This document shows positions 25,962 through 35,086 of a DNA stretch of 64,000 nucleotides, in pieces. The stretch comes from Blastococcus mobilis (GTDB lineage Bacteria; Actinomycetota; Actinomycetes; Mycobacteriales; Geodermatophilaceae): positions 1-64,000 of the forward strand of contig NZ_FZNO01000021.1 in NCBI RefSeq assembly GCF_900188025.1. Reading direction: 5' to 3'. The notes beneath the pieces are model-generated. The model saw only the letters and a list, made by a program, of their open reading frames with translations, ran no database searches and had not been told where the DNA came from. Each line of letters opens with the position of its first letter. The stretch's first letter is position 1. A program made the position numbers and the translations under genes.

Positions 25962-27200
25962 TCAGGCGGACGGGTCGTTGACGACGGTCACGAACAGCGG
26001 CGAGCGGGTCTCCGTGTCCGTGAGGAGGAAGAGGAAGGGGCGGTCGAAGGAGACGACCGGCTGCGGCACGCCGGCCGAGGCGTCGACGACGACACCCGTG
26101 GCGGCGGCCGCGACCGTCCCCTCCTCGTCGACCTCCAGGAAGGTCTTCTGCACCACCCGCGAGATGAAGCCGTCGGCGCCGAGCGCCGAGTAGTCGCCCG
26201 CCACCGGCAGGCCCAGGGCCTCCAGCGGCTCGATCAGCTCGTGCGTCTGCTCGATCCTCATGCGCGGCAGCCGGACGCCGACCCGGCCGGGCTCGGCCGC
26301 GTCGAGTGCGGCCAGCGTCGGGACGTCGACGGCGCAGGGACCGGTCCCCTCGGGCGGGAGGACGGCCACGGCGGCCAGGGTGCCGTCGCGGTAGGGCAGC
26401 TCGACCGCCTGCCACCCGTCCGCGCTGCGGGTGACACCGGACGCGCCACCCATCATGTCGACCGTCACCTCGCCGGACGGTGCCTCGAACGGGGCCGGCC
26501 AGGTGTCGGTGAACGGGACCGCCCACCGGGCCTCGAAGTGGAGCGCGTTGGTGAGCACGGCCACCGTGTGCGAGCCCAGCGGGGCGCCGAAGAGCTCCTC
26601 GATGAGCCCGTGGGTGTCCTCGGAGACCGTGTCGTTGATCCGATCGGTCGCCCCGCCCGGGTCACCGGCGAAGTCGAGCCCCTGCACCTCCGCGTCGAAG
26701 GCCGTCGCGATGTCGTCCAGGTAACCGGGGTCGGGCTCCAGGCCCAGGGCGGTCCACAGGCGGTTGCTCAGGTGCAGGGAGTCCGGCGCGTCGTCGTCCT
26801 CCGGGTCGCCGTCGTAGCGGAGCCGGTCGAGCGCCTGGGTGTGCTCGCGCACCGCCGCGACGAGGTCCGGTGACCACTCCGGCAGGTGCAGTACGGCCCC
26901 GAAGTCGGTCGCGGTCCGCCCGCCGGCTGCGGGATACAGGAGACTCAGCGCCTCCGCGGCCGAGGTCGGGGAGAGCAGCACGTTCTCCCCGACGGTTCGC
27001 CCGCACACCTCGTGCAGCAGATCGACACCGAATGCCGTCTGTGCCTGGCTGATGTCGCGTGCCGTGAAGGACCCGGCCTGCACCGGGACGACGTCGCCCC
27101 GGTGCGTGAGGGGAGGAGCGCCGGCACTGCCGCACGCGGTCAGGGCTGCCACCGCAGCCGTTGCGACGCCGAGGCGACCGGCGGAGGTCCGCCCGACCAT
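25962..27200 (-). CDS. Serpin-family protease inhibitor, predicted lipoprotein
   Basis: 412 aa. A signal peptide with lipobox LTAC (Cys23) predicts lipid anchoring outside the membrane. The serpin fold is clear: FGVDLLHEVCGRTVGENVLLSPTSAAEALSLLY, SNRLWTALGLEPD, VLTNALHFEARWAVPF, VELPYRDGTLAAVAVLPPEG and the C-terminal SFDRPFLFLLTDTETRSPLFVTVVND. The reactive-centre hinge EEGTVAAAATG (~residues 356-366) matches the inhibitory consensus (Gly P15, Thr P14, small residues P12-P9), so it should inhibit a protease by the suicide mechanism. P1 falls within DASAG, hinting at an elastase-like target. ATG 27200 has GGAAGGAG upstream; frames starting earlier lack this. Confidence 0.93.
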   Translation of the reverse strand: MVGRTSAGRLGVATAAVAALTACGSAGAPPLTHRGDVVPVQAGSFTARDISQAQTAFGVDLLHEVCGRTVGENVLLSPTSAAEALSLLYPAAGGRTATDFGAVLHLPEWSPDLVAAVREHTQALDRLRYDGDPEDDDAPDSLHLSNRLWTALGLEPDPGYLDDIATAFDAEVQGLDFAGDPGGATDRINDTVSEDTHGLIEELFGAPLGSHTVAVLTNALHFEARWAVPFTDTWPAPFEAPSGEVTVDMMGGASGVTRSADGWQAVELPYRDGTLAAVAVLPPEGTGPCAVDVPTLAALDAAEPGRVGVRLPRMRIEQTHELIEPLEALGLPVAGDYSALGADGFISRVVQKTFLEVDEEGTVAAAATGVVVDASAGVPQPVVSFDRPFLFLLTDTETRSPLFVTVVNDPSA

Positions 27201-27476
27201 CGTGACGCTCCTTCCCGCCGCCACCGGGCGCGGTCGGCCGAGGAGCATGATCATGGACGGTGAGCCACGGGCGACAGCAGGACCGGCTCGGATCGTTGTT
27301 CAGCCGTGACCGGGCGACGCGTGCCCGGCCGGTCGACGGCGGGGCCGAGCGGACATCCGACGGGGCGAGGCATCGCCCCGTCGCGCAGCGCCCCGGGCGA
27401 CCCGCGATCATGACCGCATGATCACGATCGGGTGCCCCGCCGTGTCCGCGCGGGCACACCCGTCGTTGCGCCGGGC

Positions 27477-28997
27477 ATGACCTCCGGCAGCTCCGTGGCG
27501 CAGACCCGCCGGGACGGCGCCTGGGCCTCCTGGGCACCCACCGGCCGGGCCGCCGTGCCCGCGATCGTGCTGCTGGTCGTCGTGGCCAACCTGGTGGGGG
27601 TGGCGACGGTCGTCGCGCTGCTGATCGGTGTCGAGGACGGCAGCAGTGACACCGGCCGGGGACCGGTGCTGTGGGCCGTGGCGGCCTACCTCGCTGTCGC
27701 GTTGCCCGCCGGCACGGTGGCCGGACTCCGGCGGCAACGGGTCACCAACCGCTGGCTCATGGCCCGCCGGGAACCGACCAGCGGGGAGGCGGGCCACGCG
27801 CTGCGCCTCCCCGTGGACACCGCCCTCATCGCCGGGCTCATCTGGCTGCTCGGCGCCGTCCTGGTGGGTGGGGTCTCCGCCGCCGCCTTCCCCGATCCGC
27901 TGGTCGGGCTGCGGACCGGCGTGGCGACCCTCCTCGGCGGCATGGCGACCGCCGGCGTCACCTACCTGCTCGTCGCACGAGCGGCCCGCACCGTCACCGC
28001 GATCGCGCTGGCCGCACACCCGCCCGTCGGGGCCCTGACCCTGGGGGTCCGGCCGCGCCTGCTGCTCACGTGGGGGCTCACCAGCGGCGTCCCGATGCTC
28101 GGGGTGGTCCTGCTCTACGTCGACCCGAGCAATCCCGACGGTCCCGGCAGGGGCGCCGTGGTCTTCCTCGTCGTCGTCGCCCTCCTCGTCGGGGGCCTGG
28201 CCACCCTGCTGACCGCCCGGGCCGTCGGGCAGCCACTGCGCGACCTCCGCGACGCGGTGCAGCACGTCGGCCGCGGCGACTACGACGTCAGGGTGGTGGT
28301 CGACGACGCCGGGGAGATCGGACTCCTGCAGGAGGGGGTCAACACCATGGCCGCGGGGCTGGCCGAGCGGGAACGACTGCGCGACCTGTTCGGCCGCCAC
28401 GTCGGGACGACGGTCGCCGCCCGGGCGTTGGCCACCGGCGTTTCGCTGGGCGGGGAGGAACGCACCGTCGCCGCGCTGTTCGTCGACATCGCCGGTTCCA
28501 CCTCCCTGGTCCGGCGCACCGGGCCGGCCGAGATGGTGGGCCTGCTCAACCGCTTCTTCGAGGTGGTCGTGGACACCATCGAGAGCAACGGCGGGTTGGT
28601 CAACAAGTTCGAGGGCGACGCCGCGCTCTGCGTCTTCGGGGCGCCCACCGATCACGCGGACCCGGCCGGCGCCGCGCTCCGGGCCGCTCGGCACATCTGC
28701 GACGCCGTCCGCGAGGCCGGGGAGGTCGACGTCGGCGTGGGGGTCGCGTGCGGGCGGGTGTGGGCCGGCCAGGTGGGTGCTGCCAGCCGGCTGGAGTACA
28801 CGGTCATCGGCGACCCGGTGAACGAGGCCGCTCGCCTCACCGAGTTGGCCAAGGAGCGCGCCGGCCGGGTGGTGGCCAGCGAGGCGACGGTGCTCGCGGC
28901 GGCTCCGGAGGAGCGGGCGCACTGGATGGAGGACGCGGCCGTCGAACTCCGCGGGCGGGGTGAGCCGACCACCACCTGGGTGCGCCGGAAGGCATGA
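27477..28997 (+). CDS. Membrane-bound class III adenylate/guanylate cyclase with HAMP domain
   Basis: 506 aa. About six hydrophobic helices occupy residues ~20-245. A HAMP linker follows (GQPLRDLRDAVQHVGRGDYDVRV), then the catalytic domain (~325-500). Both metal aspartates are present (ALFVDIAGSTSL and KFEGDAALCVFGAP), as are the purine-recognition Lys of NKFEGD and the transition-state Asn/Arg of VIGDPVNEAARL. This is the six-helix architecture of mycobacterial Rv1318c-type cyclases. It probably makes cAMP in response to a membrane signal. ATG 27477 is used; upstream in-frame codons are not supported. Confidence 0.93.
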   Translation: MTSGSSVAQTRRDGAWASWAPTGRAAVPAIVLLVVVANLVGVATVVALLIGVEDGSSDTGRGPVLWAVAAYLAVALPAGTVAGLRRQRVTNRWLMARREPTSGEAGHALRLPVDTALIAGLIWLLGAVLVGGVSAAAFPDPLVGLRTGVATLLGGMATAGVTYLLVARAARTVTAIALAAHPPVGALTLGVRPRLLLTWGLTSGVPMLGVVLLYVDPSNPDGPGRGAVVFLVVVALLVGGLATLLTARAVGQPLRDLRDAVQHVGRGDYDVRVVVDDAGEIGLLQEGVNTMAAGLAERERLRDLFGRHVGTTVAARALATGVSLGGEERTVAALFVDIAGSTSLVRRTGPAEMVGLLNRFFEVVVDTIESNGGLVNKFEGDAALCVFGAPTDHADPAGAALRAARHICDAVREAGEVDVGVGVACGRVWAGQVGAASRLEYTVIGDPVNEAARLTELAKERAGRVVASEATVLAAAPEERAHWMEDAAVELRGRGEPTTTWVRRKA

Positions 28998-29023
28998 GAC
29001 TCGCGCCGGGGTCGGGCCGAGTG

Positions 29024-29250
29024 GGCCCCGAAGGGGTCCGCGCAGGCGCGACGCAGCGGCTCGATGCAGCCGGGGACGGCAATTGGCCGCGGTGCCGTCC
29101 GGGGGACGGCGATGCCATGGCCCCGAAGGGGTCCGCGCAGGCGCGACGCAGCTGCTCAGCGCAGCGGGGGGAAGGCACGTGCCCGCGGTGCGATCCGGAG
29201 GATCGCGATGTCATGGCCGCGGTGCGATCCGGAGGACCGCGATGTGCTCA
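29024..29250. repeat. Tandem repeat of ~95 bp carrying covarying hairpins
   Basis: Two full units (29024-29118 and 29119-29216) and a partial third (29217-29250) fill the gap between the convergent cyclase and K+ channel genes. Each unit starts with a CCCC-GAA-GGGG hairpin and the shared GTCCGCGCAGGCGCGACGCA. Each ends with a 7-bp stem: GCCGTCC-GGG-GGACGGC in unit 1, GCGATCC-GGA-GGATCGC in unit 2, and GCGATCC-GGA-GGACCGC in the partial unit. Stem sequence changes on both arms between units 1 and 2, so pairing is kept. It probably serves as a bidirectional terminator. Confidence 0.8.
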
Positions 29251-30273
29251 GTGGTGGGAGCGGACGACGACGAGGACGTCCTCCGGCTGCAAGGTGCCGA
29301 TCAGGGGGTCGTCGAACCGCAGCGTCCGCCCGCCGCGGGTGACCGACAGGACGACGTCGCGGAGTGAACGCGAGTCCAGCCCGACCTCGCTGCTGGTCAC
29401 CGTGCGCTGGTGAAGGTCCAGCCCCTGCCCCCCGGTCACGAGGTCCTCGACCACGGCGACGACCCGTGGGGCGTCGGTCGAGAGGCCGAGCAGCCGACCG
29501 GATGTCGCCGAGGTGGTGATGACGGTGTCCGCGCCGGACTGCCGGAGGAGGTTGGCGTTCTCCTCCTCCCGGACACTGGTCGTGATCGGGACGCTGGGGT
29601 TGATCTGCCGCACGGTCAGCGTGATGAGCACCGAGGCGTCGTCCCGGTTTGCCGCGACGATCACCGCGCGCGCCCGCTCGACCGCGGCCCGCCGGAGGAC
29701 CTCGGTGCGCCCCGCGTCGCCGACGATGCCGGTGAGCCCGAGGGAGTTGGCCTCGTCGATCGCCCGCGGCTCCGGGTCGACGACCACGATCCGGTCCGGC
29801 GTCGTCCCGTTGGCGATGAGGGAGCGGATGGCGCTGCGGCCCTTGGTGCCGTAACCGCACACGATGACGTGCTGACGCACGCGTGACCTCCAGCGACGGA
29901 TGCGGAACTCCTCCCGCGAGCGCGTGGTGAGCGCCTCGAGGGTGGTTCCGATGAGGACGATGAGGAACAGCACGCGCAGCGGCGTGATGACGAGGAAGTT
30001 GATCAGGCGCGCCTGGTCGGAGACCGGCACGATGTCGCCGTAGCCGGTCGTCGAGAGGGTGACCGTGGTGTAGTAGAAGGCGTCGAGCAGATCGACCGCG
30101 CCGTCGGAGTTGTCGTTGTAGCCGTCGCGGTCGACGTAGACGATCAGCACTGTCGCGAGCAGCACGAACACTGCGAAGAACAGCCGCTGCGCCACCTGCC
30201 GGATCGGCGGGGGCTCGACATGCGCGATGCGGACGCCGGTGTGCTCGGTCCCGGCTCCCTCTGGCTGTGTCAC
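29248..30273 (-). CDS. Two-helix potassium channel with RCK (TrkA-N/TrkA-C) domain
   Basis: 341 aa. TM1 (~31-47), a pore loop with the selectivity filter TTGYGD (76-80 = TGYGD) and TM2 (~93-112) are followed by an RCK domain: Rossmann VIVCGYGTKGRSAI (~132-145), VVDPEPRA, GDAGRTEVLRRAAVERARAVIVAANRDD, then a TrkA-C-like part. This is the MthK-type layout, a tetrameric K+ channel gated by ligand at the RCK ring. The start is GTG 30273 (VTQPEGAG), seven bases after a TATCGT -10 box; the GTG at 30282 overlaps that box. It converges on the cyclase gene across the repeat array. Confidence 0.93.
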   Translation of the reverse strand: MTQPEGAGTEHTGVRIAHVEPPPIRQVAQRLFFAVFVLLATVLIVYVDRDGYNDNSDGAVDLLDAFYYTTVTLSTTGYGDIVPVSDQARLINFLVITPLRVLFLIVLIGTTLEALTTRSREEFRIRRWRSRVRQHVIVCGYGTKGRSAIRSLIANGTTPDRIVVVDPEPRAIDEANSLGLTGIVGDAGRTEVLRRAAVERARAVIVAANRDDASVLITLTVRQINPSVPITTSVREEENANLLRQSGADTVITTSATSGRLLGLSTDAPRVVAVVEDLVTGGQGLDLHQRTVTSSEVGLDSRSLRDVVLSVTRGGRTLRFDDPLIGTLQPEDVLVVVRSHH

Positions 30274-30286
30274 TCCGGGCACGATA
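30274..30286 (-). promoter_or_regulatory. Leaderless -10 box for the K+ channel gene
   Basis: On the minus strand TATCGT (plus-strand 30281-30286) is followed by seven bases and the GTG at 30273. This decides between two possible GTG starts. Confidence 0.45.
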
Positions 30287-30373
30287 GTGAGCCGACCCGG
30301 CGGCCGCGCGCCGCCGCACCCGTTCGGGTCACGGAACCGGAGGGGTGCGGCGCGCGCGATCAGCCGGGGCCGC

Positions 30374-32122
30374 TCAGAGGGGGACCTTCTCCCGCTCCTT
30401 CGCCGCCAGCTCCCGCTTGAGCACCTTGCCCGCGGCCGAGACCGGGATCGCGTCGATGAAGACGACGTCCCGCAGCCGCTTGTACGGCGTCACCTTGTCG
30501 TTCACCGCGGCCATCACCGACTCCGGGCTGAGCGCGGCCCCGGCGTCGTCCCCCTTGCGGACGACGTAGGCGACGGGCAGCTCACCGGCCTCCTCGTCGG
30601 GGCGGCCGACCACCGCGGCTCCGGCCACGCCGGGCACGGCGAACAGGATCTCCTCGAGCTCGCGCGGGAACACGTTGTAGCCCTTGTAGAGCAGCATGTC
30701 CTTGGTGCGGTCGACGATGGAGAGGTAACCGTCCTCGTCGAGGATCCCGACGTCGCCGGAGTGGAACCAGCCGTCGGCGTCGATGGACTCCGCGGTGGCC
30801 TCCGGGCGATGGGCGTAGCCGCGCATCACCTGCGGGCCCCGGATGCACACCTCGCCGCGCTCACCGGCCGGCAGCGGGTCGCCGCCGCCGAGGGGCCGGA
30901 TCGAGATCTCGGTGTCGAAGACGGGCACCCCGACCGTGCCCGCCTTGCGGGTGCCCGAGCGGAAGGAGGGGTTGCCGGTGGCCTGCATGGTCACTTCGGT
31001 GAGCCCGTAGCCCTCGCCGATCACGGCGTTGGGCAGCAGGGACTGCAGCTTCCCGATCAGCGTGACCGGCAGGGGTGCGGCCCCGCTGGAGACGCCGCGC
31101 ACCCGCGACCAGTCGTGGTCGGCGACGCCGGGCACCTGGAGCAGGGCCACGAAGACCGGCGGTGCGCCGCCGATGGCGGTGACGTCGTAGCGGACGGCGT
31201 CCTCGACGTACGTCACCGGGTCGAAGCGCATGTGGATCACGGTCGTGGTGCCGCCCATGACCATGCCGTTCAGGTAGCCGATCACGCCCATCGCGTGGAA
31301 CCAGGGCGTGAGGTTGATGATCCGGGCGGTGCCCAGCCGGGTCGGATACTCGTCGTCGCCGACCACCTGGCGGATGGTCACGTCGCCGGCCTCGTCGAGC
31401 TCGGGGAGCGACCCCGACGTCCAGCAGGCCGACTGCAGCACGTTCGTGACGACGTTGCGGTGCGGCAGCTCGACGCCCTTGCTCACGCCCGTCGTCCCAC
31501 CGGTGTAGGCCAGGTGGGCGAGGTCGTCGGCCACGTCGACGTCGGCGTCGAGGTGCCGGTCGGCCGGGTTGCCGGCGAGCAGGTCGGCGAGGTCGACGTC
31601 GCCGTCCTCGAGCTCGAGCCGCGCCGCGAAGTCGGTGATGTGCGCCTCGCCGGTGACCACCACCGTCTGCACCGGGGTCTCGGCCAGGGCGCCGCGGACG
31701 AAGGGCAGCACCTGGTCCCAGGTGACGAGCAGCTTCGCGCCGGCGTCGGTGAGCTGGGCGGCGAGGTCGGCCGCGGGCAGCAGCGGGTTGGTGGGGGAGA
31801 AGGTGGCGCCGGCCAGCATGATCCCGTAGTAGAGCGGCGGGTACTGGCGGCAGTTCGGGACGTGCACGGCGACGACGTCACCGCGGCCGATGCCGTGGTC
31901 GGCCAGCCAACCGGCGACGGCGTGGGCCCGGCTGCCCAGCTCCTCGAAGGTCAGCGGGACGTCGTGGTCGATGAACGCGGGCCGGTCGCCCCAGCGCCGG
32001 ACGGCCGCCCGCAGGATCGAGCCGACCGGTGCCTCCGGGTACTCCAGCGAGCGCGGGAGTCCCGGCGGCCAGCTCGTCGTGCCCGTGGTGGGGGCGTCCG
32101 GTGCCGGCTGCGTGGCGGTCAT
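30374..32122 (-). CDS. AMP-forming acyl-CoA synthetase (long-chain-fatty-acid/aromatic acid ligase type)
   Basis: 582 aa ANL-superfamily ligase that activates a carboxylic acid to acyl-AMP and then acyl-CoA. It has motif A3 YTGGTTGVSKGVELPHRN (~residues 207-224), A5 IGEGYGLTE, A7 GWFHSGDVG, A8 DRTKDMLLYKGYNVFPRELEE and the catalytic Lys of A10 (AAGKVLKRELAAK). The substrate pocket is not readable with confidence; the length and A-motifs fit medium/long-chain fatty or aryl acids. ATG 32122 is chosen over ATG 32128, because GAGAGG is six bases upstream of the former but adjacent to the latter. It is divergent from the patatin gene with 88 bp between, perhaps a lipid-handling pair. Confidence 0.92.
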   Translation of the reverse strand: MTATQPAPDAPTTGTTSWPPGLPRSLEYPEAPVGSILRAAVRRWGDRPAFIDHDVPLTFEELGSRAHAVAGWLADHGIGRGDVVAVHVPNCRQYPPLYYGIMLAGATFSPTNPLLPAADLAAQLTDAGAKLLVTWDQVLPFVRGALAETPVQTVVVTGEAHITDFAARLELEDGDVDLADLLAGNPADRHLDADVDVADDLAHLAYTGGTTGVSKGVELPHRNVVTNVLQSACWTSGSLPELDEAGDVTIRQVVGDDEYPTRLGTARIINLTPWFHAMGVIGYLNGMVMGGTTTVIHMRFDPVTYVEDAVRYDVTAIGGAPPVFVALLQVPGVADHDWSRVRGVSSGAAPLPVTLIGKLQSLLPNAVIGEGYGLTEVTMQATGNPSFRSGTRKAGTVGVPVFDTEISIRPLGGGDPLPAGERGEVCIRGPQVMRGYAHRPEATAESIDADGWFHSGDVGILDEDGYLSIVDRTKDMLLYKGYNVFPRELEEILFAVPGVAGAAVVGRPDEEAGELPVAYVVRKGDDAGAALSPESVMAAVNDKVTPYKRLRDVVFIDAIPVSAAGKVLKRELAAKEREKVPL

Positions 32123-32210
32123 GCGCATCCTCTCGTCGCGAACGTCAGCACACAGCGTGGCTCACGTCACACTCGCTGTCGAGATCCGGGCGGTCTGTGA
32201 GGATGACGCG

Positions 32211-33062
32211 ATGAGCGACCAGCGCACCGCTCTCGTGCTCGGCGGTGGCGGGATCACCGGCATCGCGTGGGAGATCGGTCTCCTCGCCGGGCTCGCCGAA
32301 GCCGGTACCGACCTCAGCGGTGCCGATCTCGTGGTGGGCACGTCGGCCGGCTCGGTGGTCGGCGCGCAGCTGACCAGCGGCGTGGAGCTCGAGGCGATGT
32401 ACGAGCGGCAGCTGACCCCGGCGACCGGAGCGACGGCCGCGCGGCTGAACCGGGCCACGTTCGCGCAGTTCGGCTGGGCGATGCTGCGCAGCCGCGGCCG
32501 CGACGTCGAGTTCCGCCGCCGGATCGGTGTGCTCGCCCTCGCCGCGGAGAAGGTCGGTCTCACCCCGCCCGAGCAGGAGCGTCTCGACGTGATCGGGGCG
32601 TTGCTGGCCGGCATGCGATGGCCCGAGCGACGGCTGGTGATCACCGCCGTCGACGCGGCGACCGGTGAGTTCCGGACCTTCGACCGGAACTCCGGGGTGA
32701 CCCTGGTGCACGCGGTGGCGGCCAGCTGCGCCGTTCCCGGCGTGTACCCGCCGGTGACGATCGACGGATGCCGGTACGTGGACGGCGGCATGCGGTCGGC
32801 GGCCAATGCCGACCTCGCCCGGGGATGCGAGCGAGTGGTCGTGCTCGCGCCGATCTCCAGGGGCTTCGGGCCGATCGCCAGCGTCGATGCCCAGGTGACC
32901 GGCATGGTGTCGCGGATCGTCGTCGTCTCGCCCGACGCGGACAGCCGGAGGGCGATCGGCCGCAACGTGCTGGACCCCGCGGCCCGGGCACCCTCGGCGC
33001 AGGCCGGGCGTGCGCAGGCGGCGAGGGTGGCGGAGCAGGTCGCCGAGAAGTGGCGCGCCTGA
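32211..33062 (+). CDS. Patatin-like phospholipase
   Basis: 283 aa. The oxyanion-hole GGGGITG (residues 11-17), nucleophile elbow GTSAG (43-47, Ser45) and catalytic Asp in YVDGGMRSAAN (~190) make up the Ser-Asp dyad of patatin lipid hydrolases. ALLAG/AVAASCAVPGVYPPV in the middle matches the family. No signal peptide, so it probably acts on cytosolic-face membrane lipid or storage lipid. ATG 32211 is the only start matching the family N-terminus (RTALVLGGGG). It is divergent from the acyl-CoA synthetase, a natural partner for released fatty acids. Confidence 0.93.
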   Translation: MSDQRTALVLGGGGITGIAWEIGLLAGLAEAGTDLSGADLVVGTSAGSVVGAQLTSGVELEAMYERQLTPATGATAARLNRATFAQFGWAMLRSRGRDVEFRRRIGVLALAAEKVGLTPPEQERLDVIGALLAGMRWPERRLVITAVDAATGEFRTFDRNSGVTLVHAVAASCAVPGVYPPVTIDGCRYVDGGMRSAANADLARGCERVVVLAPISRGFGPIASVDAQVTGMVSRIVVVSPDADSRRAIGRNVLDPAARAPSAQAGRAQAARVAEQVAEKWRA

Positions 33063-33226
33063 CGGCGGGGGAGTGAGCTGGTCGGGCGGCACGCGATGCA
33101 CTCCAGAACGCCATCCCGACCTCACTCGTCGTTCATGGGACCACCCACCGGTCGTCCACACCGGATGGCTGGGATCGGGCAGGTGACCGGCGGCGAGGGT
33201 CGTCGCCCGAGCCCGCGGGAGTTCTC

Positions 33227-34387
33227 ATGCTCAGCGCACGTCGATGGAAGGTCTCGGTGGCGGCCGTCGTCGCCGTCGTCCCTCTGACCCTCGTCCTCCC
33301 GGCGGCCGTGCCCGCCTCGGCCGCGCCGCAGCCCCCGGCGGCCGTGCCCGGTGAGGCGCTCGCCGACGACCTGATCGTGGTCGGCCACCGGGGTGCCTCG
33401 GGCTACCGGCCCGAGCACACGCTGGCCTCCTACGAGCTGGCGGCCCGCATGGGCGCCGACTACATCGAGCCGGACGTGGTGAGCACCAAGGATCACGTGC
33501 TGGTGACCCGCCACGAGAACGAGATCTCCGGGACCACCGATGTCGCCGCGCGCCCGGAGTTCGCCGACCGCCGGACCACCAAGGTCATCGACGGTGTGCC
33601 GTTGACCGGCTGGTTCACCGAGGACTTCACGCTGGCCGAGCTGCGGACGCTGCGCGCGGTCGAGCGGCTCCCCGACGTCCGCGAGGAGAACACGCTCTAC
33701 AACGGCCTCTACCAGGTGCCGACGCTCGACGAGGTCCTCGATCTGCGGGACCGACTGTCCCGGGAACTGGACCGGGAGGTCGGGGTCTACATCGAGACCA
33801 AGCACCCCACCTACTTCGACGTCGTCGGCCTCTCGCTGGAGGAACCGCTCCTGGCCGACCTCCGGCAGGCGCGCTTGGACGGCCAGAGGGCGCCGGTCTT
33901 CATCCAGTCCTTCGAGACGGCCAACCTGCGGGAGCTGGACCGCCAGGGTGTCCGCGTGCCGCTCGTCCAGTTGATGACTGCGGTCGGCGCTCCCTACGAC
34001 CTGCTGGCAGCCGGCGACCCGCGGACCTATGCCGAGCTCTCCAGCGCTTCGGGGTTGCGCGACATCGCCTCCTACGCCGAGGGCGTGGGCCCCGAGAAGA
34101 ATCAGGTGATCCCGGCCCTGCCCGACGGGGCGCTGGGGGCGCCGACGGCCTTGGTGGACGACGCGCACGCCGCCGGCCTGCTCGTGCATCCCTACACGTT
34201 CCGCAACGAGAACACCTTCCTGCCGCCGGTGCTCCGTGAGGGGCCGATGCCGGACGACTACGGCCGGGCCCTGGTGGAGCAGGCGGCCTACTGGGAGGCC
34301 GGGATCGACGGCATGTTCACCGACAACCCGGACACCGGCGTCGTCTCCCGCCAGCTGTTCCTGAGCACCGTCCAACCGGTGTTCTGA
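33227..34387 (+). CDS. Secreted glycerophosphodiester phosphodiesterase
   Basis: 386 aa. A Sec signal peptide (VSVAAVVAVVPLTLVLPAAV, ending ASA, ~residue 32) is followed by a GDPD TIM barrel. The catalytic/metal segment is VVGHRGASGYRPEHTLASYELAARMGADYIEPDVVSTKDHVLVTRHEN, with both catalytic His, Glu and Asp in order (about residues 54-100). The long insertion and the C-terminal WEAGIDGMFTDNPDTG match GlpQ-type enzymes that hydrolyse glycerophosphodiesters to sn-glycerol-3-phosphate. It may recycle phospholipid head groups or teichoic-acid-type polymers outside the cell. A polyol-phosphate cluster lies at 50-54 kb, but a link is speculative. Confidence 0.94.
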   Translation: MLSARRWKVSVAAVVAVVPLTLVLPAAVPASAAPQPPAAVPGEALADDLIVVGHRGASGYRPEHTLASYELAARMGADYIEPDVVSTKDHVLVTRHENEISGTTDVAARPEFADRRTTKVIDGVPLTGWFTEDFTLAELRTLRAVERLPDVREENTLYNGLYQVPTLDEVLDLRDRLSRELDREVGVYIETKHPTYFDVVGLSLEEPLLADLRQARLDGQRAPVFIQSFETANLRELDRQGVRVPLVQLMTAVGAPYDLLAAGDPRTYAELSSASGLRDIASYAEGVGPEKNQVIPALPDGALGAPTALVDDAHAAGLLVHPYTFRNENTFLPPVLREGPMPDDYGRALVEQAAYWEAGIDGMFTDNPDTGVVSRQLFLSTVQPVF

Positions 34388-34482
34388 CCGCCGGGCAGCG
34401 TGGTGGCCCGGCCGCTCGCCGCCGCCGGGTCACCGGTGACGCCTCGCGACGCCTCTTCGGCGTCCGGGCGCGCCCCCGCGGT

Positions 34483-34998
34483 TCAGCGCGGGGCGAGGTG
34501 GCGCAGCAGGGTCTCGCCGATGTCGCGCATGGCGGTGATCTGCTGCGGGCTGAGCTGGTCGAGCAGGTGGGTGCGCACGCTCTCGACGTGCACCGGTGCG
34601 GCGCCCTCGAGGGCGGCGAATCCTTCGTCGGTCAGCACGGCGAGCTGACCACGTCCGTCCTCGGCGCACACCTGCCGGCGCACCCAGCCACGCTCCTCCA
34701 GTCGGGCGACGGCATGGGACAGCCGACTGCGGGACGACAGACAGCGCTCGGCCAGCTCACTCATCCGCAGCGAGTGGCCGGGGGTCTCCGAGAGCTGGAC
34801 GAGGATCTCGTAGTACGCGTGGGAGATGCCGGTCTCCCGGATCAGGTCGCGGTCCAGGCGGTCGTGCAGGAGGAGCGAGCTGAACAGCCACGCCCGCCAG
34901 GCGAGCTGCTCGTCCTCCGACAGCCAACGGGCCTCGTCGGGCCCCGGGCCCGGGCAGGCGGGGACCGGGGGCTCGGCAGCCGACACGTCGGTGGTCAT
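34483..34998 (-). CDS. MarR-family transcriptional regulator
   Basis: 171 aa winged-helix regulator. It has a dimerisation helix at ~35-60, wHTH (HSLRMSELAERCLSSRSRLSHAVARLEERGWVRRQVCAEDGRGQLAVLTDEG) at ~75-125, with the DGRG wing, and a C-terminal dimer helix. It is divergent from the YceI gene across an 88-bp gap that holds a dyad overlapping the yceI promoter (35021-35038). It therefore probably represses yceI, itself, or both. MarR/YceI divergent pairs are common in actinobacteria. Two Cys residues are visible in the wing area, so a redox cue is possible but unproven. Confidence 0.92.
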   Translation of the reverse strand: MTTDVSAAEPPVPACPGPGPDEARWLSEDEQLAWRAWLFSSLLLHDRLDRDLIRETGISHAYYEILVQLSETPGHSLRMSELAERCLSSRSRLSHAVARLEERGWVRRQVCAEDGRGQLAVLTDEGFAALEGAAPVHVESVRTHLLDQLSPQQITAMRDIGETLLRHLAPR

Positions 34999-35020
34999 GA
35001 CCGACAGAATACCGGCGGAA

Positions 35021-35047
35021 TAGTAAAGCCTTCAACTACGCTAGGAT
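35021..35047. promoter_or_regulatory. Probable MarR operator over the yceI promoter
   Basis: TAGTAAAGCCTTCAACTA (35021-35038) is an imperfect dyad with TAGT/ACTA ends and an AAG/CTT centre. TAGGAT (35042-35047) is a good -10 box for the yceI gene, which places its -35 region inside the dyad. Binding here would block yceI transcription. The dyad ends 23 bp from the marR start, so autoregulation is also plausible. Confidence 0.6.
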
Positions 35048-35086
35048 GCGGCAGAAGGTCAAACGCTCAACCACCGGAGGCACCTC

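Noticed and set aside
29024-29250. CRISPR-like array
   Set aside because: Units are 95 bp, directly adjoining, without spacers; only 2.3 copies and no cas genes.
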